The notes under the pieces: model-generated
What the model saw: the letters and a program-made list of their open reading frames with translations, nothing else
What the model was told of the DNA's origin: nothing
The model's database searches: none
In this document: positions 53,765-62,808 of the stretch, in pieces
Layout: every line of letters begins with the position of its first letter
How positions within the stretch are numbered: the first letter of the stretch is position 1
Position numbers and translations under genes: made by a program
Source of the DNA: Lederbergia citrea
Lineage (GTDB): Bacteria; Bacillota; Bacilli; Bacillales; Bacillaceae_C
Assembly: GCF_018343525.1 (NCBI RefSeq)
Contig: NZ_JAGYPH010000001.1
Coordinates: forward strand, 496,001-560,000
Reading direction: 5' to 3'
DNA: 64,000 bases

Positions 53765-53940
53765 AGATGCTGCTCCTTTCTCTATATTAATAGTTGACTA
53801 AAGTATAATTATAACATATTTTTAAACGATGTTTGTGATGCCCTATCTATTTCCGGTTTTTCTTCATTTTCTGGTCGCGCTGTTATATGATAAGGAATGG
53901 ACATTTTATAATGTAATTCAGTTGTGGAATTGGTGATTAA

Positions 53941-54699
53941 ATGGAATACCAAGTAAAAATTGATGCTTTTGAAGGACCGCTAGACCTTTTATTACATCTC
54001 ATCAATCGTCTCGAAATTGACATTTACGATATTCCGGTAGCGGAAATATCTGAACAGTATTTGATTTATATCAATGCAATGACGGAATTGGAGCTTGACG
54101 GAGCAAGCGAGTATTTAGTGATGGCTGCGACCTTGCTAGCTATAAAAAGCAAAATGCTTTTGCCTAAATATGACTATGATGATGAAATTGAAGAACATAT
54201 ATACGAGGAAGAAGATCCAAGAGATGAACTTGTTGAACAATTAATTGAATACAAAAAGTTTAAGGAAGCCGCACAAGCATTAAAACAAAAAGAGTTTGAG
54301 CGCGGTCAAATGTATACGAAGCCACCAAGCGATCTTTCGGCATATGCGGAGTCAACTCACTCTCTTCATGTTGATTTCAATGTATCTATATATGATATGC
54401 TTGGGGCTTATCATAAGCTAGTAAGAAGAAAAAAACTAAAAAAACCCATCTCTGCAAAAATTTCAAATCAAGAAATCTCTATTGATGATCGAATGACGGA
54501 AATTCTTCATGAACTACGTAATAATGAATCTAGATTTAGCTTTTATGAACTTTTTCCAAATGATGATAAACAACATATAGTAATCACATTTCTTGCTGTG
54601 CTTGAATTGATGAAGCGTAACGAGATTCATGTTGAACAAGAAGGCATTTTTGGAGAAATTTTTTTAACAGGAAGAAAGGAGTCGGGGGCTGTTGGTTGA
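53941..54699 (+). CDS. scpA: Segregation and condensation protein A
   Basis: The 252-aa kleisin begins VKIDAFEGPLDLLLHLINRLE, the SMC-binding N-terminal domain, and ends with a winged-helix region (HIVITFLAVLELMKRNEI). It bridges SMC heads and recruits ScpB for chromosome condensation. Overlaps scpB by 8 bases. Confidence 0.96.
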   Translation: MEYQVKIDAFEGPLDLLLHLINRLEIDIYDIPVAEISEQYLIYINAMTELELDGASEYLVMAATLLAIKSKMLLPKYDYDDEIEEHIYEEEDPRDELVEQLIEYKKFKEAAQALKQKEFERGQMYTKPPSDLSAYAESTHSLHVDFNVSIYDMLGAYHKLVRRKKLKKPISAKISNQEISIDDRMTEILHELRNNESRFSFYELFPNDDKQHIVITFLAVLELMKRNEIHVEQEGIFGEIFLTGRKESGAVG

Positions 54700-55276
54700 T
54701 TCTAAGTTAATCGGAATTCTTGAATGCTTACTATTTGCTGCAGGTGACGAAGGTTTATCACTGAAGCAAATATGTACAACCATGGAAATCGTTGAGGATG
54801 AAGCAATCATCTTGCTTGAACAGTTGAAATCTAATTATGATCAAGATACAAGCCGAGGAATTACTGTAACAATTCTTGCCGAAACATATCAACTTGCGAC
54901 GAAACGAGATTTTGCAGATTATTTAAAAAGGCTTGTAGAAAGCCCTGGACCTTCTACATTATCACAAGCTGGCCTTGAAACTTTGGCAATCATTGCTTAC
55001 AAACAGCCAATTACAAGGGTGGAGATTGAGGAAATACGGGGTGTAAAAACAGAACGGCCGCTTCAGACTTTGGTGGCAAAAGGATTAATTAAAGAAGCGG
55101 GTAGAGCAGAAGGAACCGGTAGAGCCAAGTTATATGGTACTACTAAAGAATTTTTGGATTATTTTGGCCTTAAATCTCTAGACGAACTTCCAGAACTTCC
55201 TAACACATTGAATGAAGATGATCCGCAAGATGATGCAGATTTATTTTTCTCATCATTTAAAGAGCAAATTGAATAG
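54692..55276 (+). CDS. scpB: Segregation and condensation protein B
   Basis: The 194-aa ScpB has two winged-helix domains (ECLLFAAGDEGLSLKQI, then LSQAGLETLAIIAYKQPITR with RGVKTERPLQTLVAKGLIKE). It dimerises and binds ScpA in the SMC complex. The start is TTG with GGAGTCGGGGG upstream. Confidence 0.95.
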   Translation: MVDSKLIGILECLLFAAGDEGLSLKQICTTMEIVEDEAIILLEQLKSNYDQDTSRGITVTILAETYQLATKRDFADYLKRLVESPGPSTLSQAGLETLAIIAYKQPITRVEIEEIRGVKTERPLQTLVAKGLIKEAGRAEGTGRAKLYGTTKEFLDYFGLKSLDELPELPNTLNEDDPQDDADLFFSSFKEQIE

Positions 55277-55287
55277 ATGCTGCAAAT

Positions 55288-55319
55288 AACTGTCGTATCC
55301 ACGGCAGTTATTTTTTTAT
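55288..55319 (+). terminator. Terminator of scpAB
   Basis: AACTGTCG/CGGCAGTT stem with one G-U pair and a seven-base T-tract. Confidence 0.85.
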
Positions 55320-55347
55320 ACATATCAGAATAACAGAAGCATAAACT
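55320..55347 (+). promoter_or_regulatory. Possible sigma-E promoter of dacB
   Basis: ACATATC (55320-55326), 13 bases, CATAAACT (55340-55347), resembling the sigma-E pattern. dacB of B. subtilis is a mother-cell gene. Confidence 0.45.
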
Positions 55348-55390
55348 TGTACAAACTGGTGCTGAAAATATGGAAACGGGGAGCGAGTGA

Positions 55391-56521
55391 ATGATAGCAA
55401 AAAGAAAAATCGTCTTTATTAGCCTAGCTCTTACATTGCTGCTTGCGATCCTCTTGCCAAAGAGTACATATGCCTTTTCGGTGAGTTCTTCTGGAGCAGT
55501 ATTGATGGAGCAAAATTCAGGAAGGGTATTGTATGAAAAAAATCCTCATGAAAAACGGCGGATTGCTTCGATAACAAAAATAATGACAGCCATAATCGCT
55601 ATTGAGTCCGGAAAAATGAATGAAACTGTAAAAGTTAGCAAGGAAGCCGTTTATACAGAGGGTTCATCCATATACCTTCAGCCTGGTGAACGAATAAAGC
55701 TCGAGGATTTGGTCTATGGTTTAATGCTCCGATCTGGCAATGATGCTGCACGGGCTATTGCTGAGCATGTTGGTGGCAGTCTTGAAGGCTTTGTCTATAT
55801 GATGAATCAGAAAGCAGAGGAATTGGGGATGTCCAATACAGTCTTTGCAAATCCACACGGCCTGGATGATCATAAAAATCATTATTCCACACCTTATGAT
55901 ATGGCATTATTAACCCGCTACGCAATGTTAAACGACACATATCGAACCATATCAGGCACAAAAGTTTATAAATTTTCTCGGGATAAGGGTCCCCAAAGTT
56001 GGACAAACAAAAACAGGCTTTTAACCGAAAAATATAAATACTGTACAGGTGGTAAAACGGGTTTTACAAAACGGGCCGGACGAACACTTGTCTCAACTGC
56101 AGCTAGGAACGGAACTGAGCTAATCGCTGTTACGCTCGATGGTTCTGATGATTGGGATGATCATATAGCGATGTATGAGCTTGGATTTAATTCATATCCA
56201 ATCCACACTGTAATGAATGAAGGGCCGATTTCAATTAATCTTAAAGGTACTAAAAATAAGAATCTATATTTAAAGGAATCTATTTATTATCCCTTGTCAA
56301 AAGAAGAGGAAGATGAAGTTAGAATTGAATACAAATTATTGCAAGAAGAGAAATTAGCCAAGATTACAGAAGGGCAAGTTGGCATAGCCATTCTTTATTT
56401 TCACGATGAACCAATTAAACGGGTTCCAATCTATATGGAAAAAATCGAAAAAAAAGAAACTTGGTGGCAAAAGCTGCAAAATCTATTATTTGGCCAGACT
56501 GGTGTGATGCACAATGATTAA
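55391..56521 (+). CDS. dacB: D-alanyl-D-alanine carboxypeptidase DacB (PBP5*)
   Basis: The 376-aa secreted enzyme has a signal peptide (IVFISLALTLLLAILLP, ending TYAFS), SxxK in ASITKIM, SGN in LRSGNDAAR and KTG in GGKTGFT, plus a C-terminal amphipathic region (WWQKLQNLLFG) for membrane contact. It controls cross-linking of spore cortex. It overlaps spmA by 8 bases, forming the dacB-spmA-spmB operon. Confidence 0.95.
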   Translation: MIAKRKIVFISLALTLLLAILLPKSTYAFSVSSSGAVLMEQNSGRVLYEKNPHEKRRIASITKIMTAIIAIESGKMNETVKVSKEAVYTEGSSIYLQPGERIKLEDLVYGLMLRSGNDAARAIAEHVGGSLEGFVYMMNQKAEELGMSNTVFANPHGLDDHKNHYSTPYDMALLTRYAMLNDTYRTISGTKVYKFSRDKGPQSWTNKNRLLTEKYKYCTGGKTGFTKRAGRTLVSTAARNGTELIAVTLDGSDDWDDHIAMYELGFNSYPIHTVMNEGPISINLKGTKNKNLYLKESIYYPLSKEEEDEVRIEYKLLQEEKLAKITEGQVGIAILYFHDEPIKRVPIYMEKIEKKETWWQKLQNLLFGQTGVMHND

Positions 56522-57107
56522 CTATATTTGGATCGCGATGACAGTCATTGGTCTGGTGTTTGCAGCTGCCAACGGAAAAATGAAAGATGTAAACGAAGCA
56601 ATCTTTCATTCGGCTAATGAAGCAGTCACGTTATGTATAGGACTAATTAGCATTCTCGTTTTTTGGCTTGGAATAATGAGAATAGCACAGGAAGCCGGTT
56701 TACTGGCAAAACTATCTACATTATTTAAACCATTAATAATAAAGTTGTTTCCGGAAGTTCCGGATGATCATCCCGCGATTGGATATATCTTATCAAATAT
56801 TATCGCGAATATGTTTGGTTTAGGAAATGCTGCTACACCTCTTGGAATTAAAGCAATGGAGCAGTTGAAAGCACTTAATGGCGGGAAGTCCTCAGTGAGT
56901 AGATCCATGGTGACCTTTCTCGCCTTAAATACATCGGGATTTACGCTCATCCCCACGACAGTCATAGCCATCAGAATGAAATACAATTCATCATCGCCTA
57001 CTGAAATTGTAGGTCCAACTTTAATTGCCACCGTTTGCGCTACAGTCGCAGCCATTATGATTGATCGGTTTTTTTACAAGCGCCGAATTAGAAAGGGCGT
57101 GAAATAA
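56514..57107 (+). CDS. spmA: Spore maturation protein A
   Basis: The 197-aa membrane protein has several hydrophobic segments (IWIAMTVIGLVFAAANG, LCIGLISILVFWLGIMR, SNIIANMFGLGNAATPLGIK). SpmA with SpmB is needed for spore core dehydration in B. subtilis. Part of a nucleoside-recognition Gate domain family. Confidence 0.95.
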   Translation: MINYIWIAMTVIGLVFAAANGKMKDVNEAIFHSANEAVTLCIGLISILVFWLGIMRIAQEAGLLAKLSTLFKPLIIKLFPEVPDDHPAIGYILSNIIANMFGLGNAATPLGIKAMEQLKALNGGKSSVSRSMVTFLALNTSGFTLIPTTVIAIRMKYNSSSPTEIVGPTLIATVCATVAAIMIDRFFYKRRIRKGVK

Positions 57108-57109
57108 TC

Positions 57110-57643
57110 GTGCAGCTCATTTCCACAATTTCGTTATGGATTGTCCCTGTAATTATTGGAACTATATTACTTTATAGTGCATGGAAGAAAATACCGGCAT
57201 ATGAACATTTTGTGGAAGGTGGAAAAGAGGGTATTAAAATTGCCGTCTCTATTATCCCATTTTTAGTTGGCATGCTTGTTGCGATAACCGTCTTTCGAAC
57301 ATCAGGAGCATTAGATTTCTTTATCCAATTTATAAGGCCGTTGCTAGAAGTTCTCGGTGTTCCCGCTGAAATTGTTCCATTAGCTTTGATTAGGCCTATT
57401 TCCGGGAATGCAGCTCTTGGGTTGATGAGTGATATCCTCTCTGTTCATGGCCCTGACTCTTTAATCGGCAGGCTTGCCTCCACCATCCAAGGGAGTACGG
57501 ATACTACGTTTTATGTATTGACAGTTTACTTCGGAGCAGTGGGAATAAAAAAAATGGGCGATGCATTAAAAGTAGGTTTATTGGCAGATCTTGTCGGAAT
57601 TTCTGCCGCAATTATTATCGTAACTTTAATGTTCAGTTCTTAA
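57110..57643 (+). CDS. spmB: Spore maturation protein B
   Basis: The 177-aa membrane protein has Gate-domain segments (VSIIPFLVGMLVAITVFRTS, LIRPISGNAALGLMSDIL, DTTFYVLTVYFGAVG). GTG start two bases after the spmA stop. Acts together with SpmA. Confidence 0.95.
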   Translation: MQLISTISLWIVPVIIGTILLYSAWKKIPAYEHFVEGGKEGIKIAVSIIPFLVGMLVAITVFRTSGALDFFIQFIRPLLEVLGVPAEIVPLALIRPISGNAALGLMSDILSVHGPDSLIGRLASTIQGSTDTTFYVLTVYFGAVGIKKMGDALKVGLLADLVGISAAIIIVTLMFSS

Positions 57644-57760
57644 TCTGGACATTTTTTTTTGTTTTCAAGGGAATTAAGAGTAATCTTCCTTTGATTTTCA
57701 CTTGACATATGTAATAATTCATACAGTAAAAGCCTGATAATTATGATGAGGTGGAAATAT

Positions 57761-58504
57761 ATGGAACGTTTGCAGAAAGTAATTGCTTATGCTGGTGTAG
57801 CATCGCGTAGGAAGGCTGAAGAGCTAATCCTTGAAGGTAAAGTGAAAGTGAATGGCAAGATTGTGAAAGAATTGGGAGTGAAAGTTTCACCTTCAGACAA
57901 AGTTGAGGTAAATGGAATCCCTCTTGAGCAGGAAGAAAAGAGGTATTTTCTACTCTATAAACCAAGAGGAGTTATTTCAGCCGTTACAGATGATAAAGGG
58001 AGAAAAGTGGTAACGGACTTTTTCCCACATATCGGAGAACGGATTTATCCAATTGGCAGGCTAGACTATGATACTTCAGGACTGTTGATATTATCCAATG
58101 ATGGCGAATTTACGAATTTACTTGCCCATCCTCGCTTTGGCGTCCAAAAGACGTATATTGCAAAAGTGGAAGGCATTCCGTTAAAAGAGTCGTTAAAAAA
58201 ATTAGAACGAGGAATTCGCCTTGAAGATGGTAAGACTGCGCCTGCAAGGGTCAAACTTAAGTCATTGGATAAGCGAAAAGGTAATGCAATTGTAGAGATT
58301 GTTATCCACGAAGGGCGAAATCGACAAGTACGAAGAATGATGGAGGCAATTGGTCACCCTGTTATAAAACTTAAGCGAGAACAATACGGGACACTTAATT
58401 TGCATGGATTAAATGCTGGAGAATTCAGGGAATTAACGCCGCATGAAGTTAAACAGCTACGAACATTAGCTGAGACAGGAAAAGGCATGCACAGGCTAAA
58501 ATAA
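57761..58504 (+). CDS. rluB: 23S rRNA pseudouridine synthase RluB
   Basis: The 247-aa enzyme has an N-terminal S4 domain (RLQKVIAYAGVASRRKAEEL) and the RsuA/RluB catalytic motif PIGRLDYDTSGLLIL with the catalytic Asp, then VIHEGRNRQVRRM. It modifies 23S rRNA in the peptidyl-transferase region (position 2605 in E. coli numbering). ATG 57761 follows GAGGTGG. Corresponds to ypuL. Confidence 0.95.
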   Translation: MERLQKVIAYAGVASRRKAEELILEGKVKVNGKIVKELGVKVSPSDKVEVNGIPLEQEEKRYFLLYKPRGVISAVTDDKGRKVVTDFFPHIGERIYPIGRLDYDTSGLLILSNDGEFTNLLAHPRFGVQKTYIAKVEGIPLKESLKKLERGIRLEDGKTAPARVKLKSLDKRKGNAIVEIVIHEGRNRQVRRMMEAIGHPVIKLKREQYGTLNLHGLNAGEFRELTPHEVKQLRTLAETGKGMHRLK

Positions 58505-58603
58505 AGTTTCACATAACCTTCAAAACAAACAGCCAAGCATGGGCCATTACGATGTTATAATAACTGTTATGTGGCTAAACCCTCGGGAGGTAAGAATAGA
58601 AGT

Positions 58604-59137
58604 ATGTCTGATAAGAAAAAAAGGCGCTTAATGATAAGGACGATTATTTTGTCCATTATGGCTGCGGCTGTAGTGTACACATTATATGCCAATTTTACGA
58701 AAGAAAAGCATGCGAAAATTTCCGTTGGTGACAAGGCCCCAGATTTTGTCTTAACTGACATGGAAGGCAATAAACATAAATTATCTGATTACGAGGGTAA
58801 GGGAGTATTTTTAAATTTTTGGGCTACATATTGTGATCCTTGTAAAGATGAAATGCCTGATATGAACAATCAATATAAGACATATAAAGATCTAGGTGTC
58901 GAAATTTTAGCAGTCAACGTAGGAGAACCGGAATTTTTAATAAATAACTTTTTGCAAAAATATCCACTTGATTACCCAATCTTAAAAGATAAAACGAAAG
59001 ACATTATGTCGATGTACAAGATTTATAATTTACCTGCTACATTCCTAGTCGATCCCGAAGGCAAAATCACAATGATCGAAGAAGGAAGATTATCTGAAGC
59101 AAAAATAAAAGGAATGATGGAGAGTATTAAACCTTAA
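58604..59137 (+). CDS. resA: Thiol-disulfide oxidoreductase ResA
   Basis: The 177-aa membrane-anchored thioredoxin-like protein has one N-terminal helix (RTIILSIMAAAVVYTLYA) and the extracellular active site FWATYCDPCKDEMPD. It reduces the haem-binding cysteines of apocytochrome c. The ATG lies 13 bases after GGGAGG, longer than ideal, but no closer start exists. First gene of resABCDE. Confidence 0.95.
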   Translation: MSDKKKRRLMIRTIILSIMAAAVVYTLYANFTKEKHAKISVGDKAPDFVLTDMEGNKHKLSDYEGKGVFLNFWATYCDPCKDEMPDMNNQYKTYKDLGVEILAVNVGEPEFLINNFLQKYPLDYPILKDKTKDIMSMYKIYNLPATFLVDPEGKITMIEEGRLSEAKIKGMMESIKP

Positions 59138-59152
59138 TAGGGGAGTTAATCA

Positions 59153-60823
59153 ATGAAAGAAGTAAAATGTGTTTGTGGTCATGTAAATCCGATCGGCACG
59201 ATTTTATGTGAAGCATGTGGAAGGGCATTAACGGAAGAAGCAAAACAAGAAAGCCTGCATGATATGCGCTATGAAGGAAGTGCCCGTAGATCACAAACTT
59301 ATAATAAAAGATATATAGATAAAATATGGAACTTTTTCTCATCTGTTAAAGTAGGCGTGTGGTTAATTGTTATTACATTGATTGCATCTGCACTTGGAAC
59401 GATATTGCCTCAAGTGATGTATATTCCACAAAATATTCCACCTGCAGATTACTATGCCGAACAGTATGGTATCTTCGGAAAGATATATTATTTACTAGGT
59501 TTTCATGATTTATATAGTTCGTGGTGGTATTTATTAATGATTGCCTCCATTGGAATATCTCTCGTTATTTGCAGTCTGGACCGAGTAATTCCGTTATACA
59601 GGGCATTAAAGAATCAGCGGGTTAGCCGCCATGAAAGTTTTTTGATGAGACAACGATTATTTAACCGAATCGCCAGCACTGAACAGACAATACAAGATTT
59701 TGATATCGTCAAGAAACGTCTTAAAGAAAAAAGATATAAAATCAGTGAAGAAAATGGAAATATTCTTGCAGAAAAAGGACGTTTTTCCCGTTGGGGCCCT
59801 TATGTAAATCATATCGGACTTATTATCTTTCTTATTGGCGGTATGCTGAGGTTTGTCCCTGGCATGTATGTAGATGAGGTATTATGGCTGCGTGAAGGGG
59901 AAATCAAAACAATTCCAGGAACTCATAAAGAATATGTATTAGAAAATAAAAAATTCACAATGGAATTATATGATAAGGAAAAAGATAAAGAAGTGTATGG
60001 TGCTGCTCTTGATAGAATCGGTTCGGTCGTTAAAAGCTTCCAGTCCGATGTTGTTCTCTATAAGCGTGATCCTGAAAGCACGATCGGTGATAATGAGAAT
60101 CTTATCAAGGAGAAGGAAGCCAAAATTCGCGTCAATGAACCTTTGAAGTTTGATAACTATGCCATCTATCAAGTCGACTATAAACTAGATGAATTTAAAA
60201 CGATGACTTTCAATTTCTTAGAGAAAGCAACGGATGAAATAAAAGGAGAAGTAACGATTGATTTATTTGATCCTCAGCAGGAATATGATCTTGAAAATGG
60301 GTACAAGCTTGAATTATTAGGCTATTATCCTGATTTCTCAGGTTTTGCTAAAAGCGGTGAACCACTAACAGATTCAGCCGTACCTAATAATCCAGCTTTT
60401 TTATTTAATATGATATCACCGGAACATCCGGATGGCGAAAAAAGCTTTGCTGCAATACGGCAAACGGTTGAGCCGCTCGGTGAAACTGATTATAAGATGG
60501 CTTTTAAAGATATATCCACTCGTAATGCAACAGCGCTTACTGTGAGGAAGGATTTAACATTATGGATTCTTGCCATCGGCGGAGCTATTTTCATGATTGG
60601 TGTGATCCAAGGTTCGTATTGGAATCACCGAAGAATATGGCTGCAAAACGTTAATGGCAATATTTTAATTGCTGGTCATACGAATAAAAACTGGCATAGT
60701 TTAAGAAATGAAATTATGTACATCGTAAAAGATACGTCAATTCCTGTTACGATTGACCAGCAAGAGGAGAAAAAAAACGTCAAAGAAAGTGGGAAAACCG
60801 ATGACGGATCTAGTAAAGATTAG
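59153..60823 (+). CDS. resB: Cytochrome c biogenesis protein ResB
   Basis: The 556-aa membrane protein has an N-terminal zinc-ribbon-like [18 protein letters not shown], three early membrane helices (one in [20 protein letters not shown]), a large extracellular domain and a last helix ([19 protein letters not shown]). With ResC it forms the system II haem lyase. It overlaps resC by 23 bases. Confidence 0.95.
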   Translation: MKEVKCVCGHVNPIGTILCEACGRALTEEAKQESLHDMRYEGSARRSQTYNKRYIDKIWNFFSSVKVGVWLIVITLIASALGTILPQVMYIPQNIPPADYYAEQYGIFGKIYYLLGFHDLYSSWWYLLMIASIGISLVICSLDRVIPLYRALKNQRVSRHESFLMRQRLFNRIASTEQTIQDFDIVKKRLKEKRYKISEENGNILAEKGRFSRWGPYVNHIGLIIFLIGGMLRFVPGMYVDEVLWLREGEIKTIPGTHKEYVLENKKFTMELYDKEKDKEVYGAALDRIGSVVKSFQSDVVLYKRDPESTIGDNENLIKEKEAKIRVNEPLKFDNYAIYQVDYKLDEFKTMTFNFLEKATDEIKGEVTIDLFDPQQEYDLENGYKLELLGYYPDFSGFAKSGEPLTDSAVPNNPAFLFNMISPEHPDGEKSFAAIRQTVEPLGETDYKMAFKDISTRNATALTVRKDLTLWILAIGGAIFMIGVIQGSYWNHRRIWLQNVNGNILIAGHTNKNWHSLRNEIMYIVKDTSIPVTIDQQEEKKNVKESGKTDDGSSKD

Positions 60824-61991
60824 CGGAAATTTTTTAGAAGTTTCATTTATTCTATATTTGATTGCGACACTATTTTTCGGCGGCGGTATTCGGGAGAAAA
60901 GAAGTCGTGAAAAACAGGCCGGGCCTAACAGGTGGTCAAAAATTGCTATTACCTTGACGATACTTGGTTTTATATCTCAGCTAGCATACTTTATTACACG
61001 CTGGATAGCCGGCGGTCATGCACCAGTTAGTAATATGTTTGAATTCACTACCTTTTTTGGAATGATGCTTGTTGGTGCTTTCATCATTATTTATTTCATT
61101 TACAAATTAAACGTACTTGGACTGTTTGCCCTAATTGTATCTATGTTGATGATTGCATTTGCCAGTATGTTTCCGAGTGAAATTAGTCCTCTCATCCCTT
61201 CACTTAAAAGCCATTGGCTTTATATACATGTAACAACGGTAGCAGCTGGACAGGCTATCCTAGCTTTAAGCTTCGTTGCGGGAATAATGTATTTGCTGAA
61301 ATCTGTTGATACAAAAGCTAAGGATAAACGGGCTTTTTGGCTGGAAGCGATTATGTATACCCTTGTCTTAACGGTCGGATTTATTGTAATTTCTGTCTCG
61401 TTTTCAGTTGCAGGATACAACGCGGATTTTAACTGGATAAATAAAGAAGGACAAGAAAGACTCGCATCCTACCATCTTCCGGCAATTGTCGGGCCTCATG
61501 AAGGCGAACTGATGACGGAAGGTAAAATGGAGCCGATCGCAAGTATGCCAGCCATTATTAACGCACAAAAACTGAACACAGTTATTTGGAGTTTGTTAAC
61601 CGGGTCTACTCTTTATTTACTATTTAGACTTATTTTTAGAAGGCGAATCAGCACAGCTTTGCAGCCAGTTGTGAAAAAAGTAAATTTGGATTTAGTGGAC
61701 GAGATTGGATATCGTTCCGTGTTGATTGGTTTTCCAGTATTTACCCTTGGTGGCCTAATCTTTGCCATGATTTGGGCGCAAATCGCCTGGACGCGCTTTT
61801 GGGGCTGGGATCCTAAGGAAGTGTGGGCTCTTATTACGTTTTTATTCTATGCGGCATTCCTTCATCTAAGACTTTCAAGGGGCTGGCATGGAGAAAAATC
61901 GGCTTGGCTTGCCGTTGTCGGATTTGCCATTATTATGTTCAACTTAGTTGCTGTAAACCTGATTTTAGCCGGGTTACATTCATATGCTTAA
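60801..61991 (+). CDS. resC: Cytochrome c biogenesis protein ResC
   Basis: The 396-aa membrane protein carries the Trp-rich haem-handling motif [14 protein letters not shown] and about eight helices. ATG 60801 was chosen because AAAGTGGG precedes it and the result matches ResC length; the frame opens earlier at 60753 inside resB. It exports haem to the outside with ResB. Confidence 0.94.
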   Translation: MTDLVKISGNFLEVSFILYLIATLFFGGGIREKRSREKQAGPNRWSKIAITLTILGFISQLAYFITRWIAGGHAPVSNMFEFTTFFGMMLVGAFIIIYFIYKLNVLGLFALIVSMLMIAFASMFPSEISPLIPSLKSHWLYIHVTTVAAGQAILALSFVAGIMYLLKSVDTKAKDKRAFWLEAIMYTLVLTVGFIVISVSFSVAGYNADFNWINKEGQERLASYHLPAIVGPHEGELMTEGKMEPIASMPAIINAQKLNTVIWSLLTGSTLYLLFRLIFRRRISTALQPVVKKVNLDLVDEIGYRSVLIGFPVFTLGGLIFAMIWAQIAWTRFWGWDPKEVWALITFLFYAAFLHLRLSRGWHGEKSAWLAVVGFAIIMFNLVAVNLILAGLHSYA

Positions 61992-62019
61992 CGAGAAGCA
62001 TGGTTCAACCTATAATCTA

Positions 62020-62055
62020 AGCCCTCACTCTTTAGGTGCGGGCTCCTTTCTTATA
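62020..62055 (+). terminator. Partial terminator between resC and resD
   Basis: AGCCC/GGGCT with inner CAC/GTG pairs, followed by CCTTTCTT. It may separate resABC from resDE partly. Confidence 0.6.
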
Positions 62056-62091
62056 CAATGTAGACAGATGAAAATTTAAGGGGGATTGTAA

Positions 62092-62808
62092 ATGGAACAA
62101 CAAATCAAAATTCTTGTCGTAGATGATGAAGATCGAATTCGTAGATTGCTTAGAATGTATTTAGAGAGAGAAAATTATGTAATCGACGAAGCTGCAGATG
62201 GCGAGGAAGCATTAGAGCTAGCCTTAAACAATGATTACAGTTGTATATTACTCGATTTAATGATGCCTGGTAAAGATGGAATAGAAGTATGTAAAGAACT
62301 GCGCGAAGAGAAAGCCACGCCTGTCATCATGCTGACCGCAAAGGGAGAAGAAGCTAACAGAGTCCAAGGATTTGAAGTGGGTACCGATGATTATATCGTT
62401 AAGCCGTTCAGTCCAAGAGAAGTGGTTCTTCGTGTGAAAGCGTTACTTAGAAGATCATCTCAAACAGGGTATTTACAGTCAGGTGCTTCAGCAAGAGATA
62501 TTATTGTTTATCCACATCTTTCCATTGATCACGATGCTCACCGGGTAACTGCTGATGGCAAAGAAGTTAATCTAACACCTAAGGAATACGAATTGCTTCA
62601 TTTTTTAGCGAAATCACCTGATAAGGTTTTCGATCGTGAACATCTTTTAAAAGAAGTTTGGCAATATGAATTCTTTGGAGATTTGAGAACAGTTGATACC
62701 CATGTTAAAAGACTGCGTGAAAAATTAAACCGCGTCTCAGATAAGGCTGCCGGAATGATTGTAACGGTCTGGGGAGTTGGGTATAAGTTCGAGGTAGGTC
62801 ATGAATGA
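62092..62808 (+). CDS. resD: Response regulator ResD
   Basis: The 238-aa OmpR-type regulator has a receiver domain (ILVVDDEDRIRRLLR, phosphorylated Asp in LLDLMMPGKDG, VIMLTAKGEE, VKPFSPRE) and a winged-helix domain (LTPKEYELLHFLAKSP, VDTHVKRLREKL). It governs aerobic and anaerobic respiration genes. It overlaps resE by ATGA. Confidence 0.96.
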   Translation: MEQQIKILVVDDEDRIRRLLRMYLERENYVIDEAADGEEALELALNNDYSCILLDLMMPGKDGIEVCKELREEKATPVIMLTAKGEEANRVQGFEVGTDDYIVKPFSPREVVLRVKALLRRSSQTGYLQSGASARDIIVYPHLSIDHDAHRVTADGKEVNLTPKEYELLHFLAKSPDKVFDREHLLKEVWQYEFFGDLRTVDTHVKRLREKLNRVSDKAAGMIVTVWGVGYKFEVGHE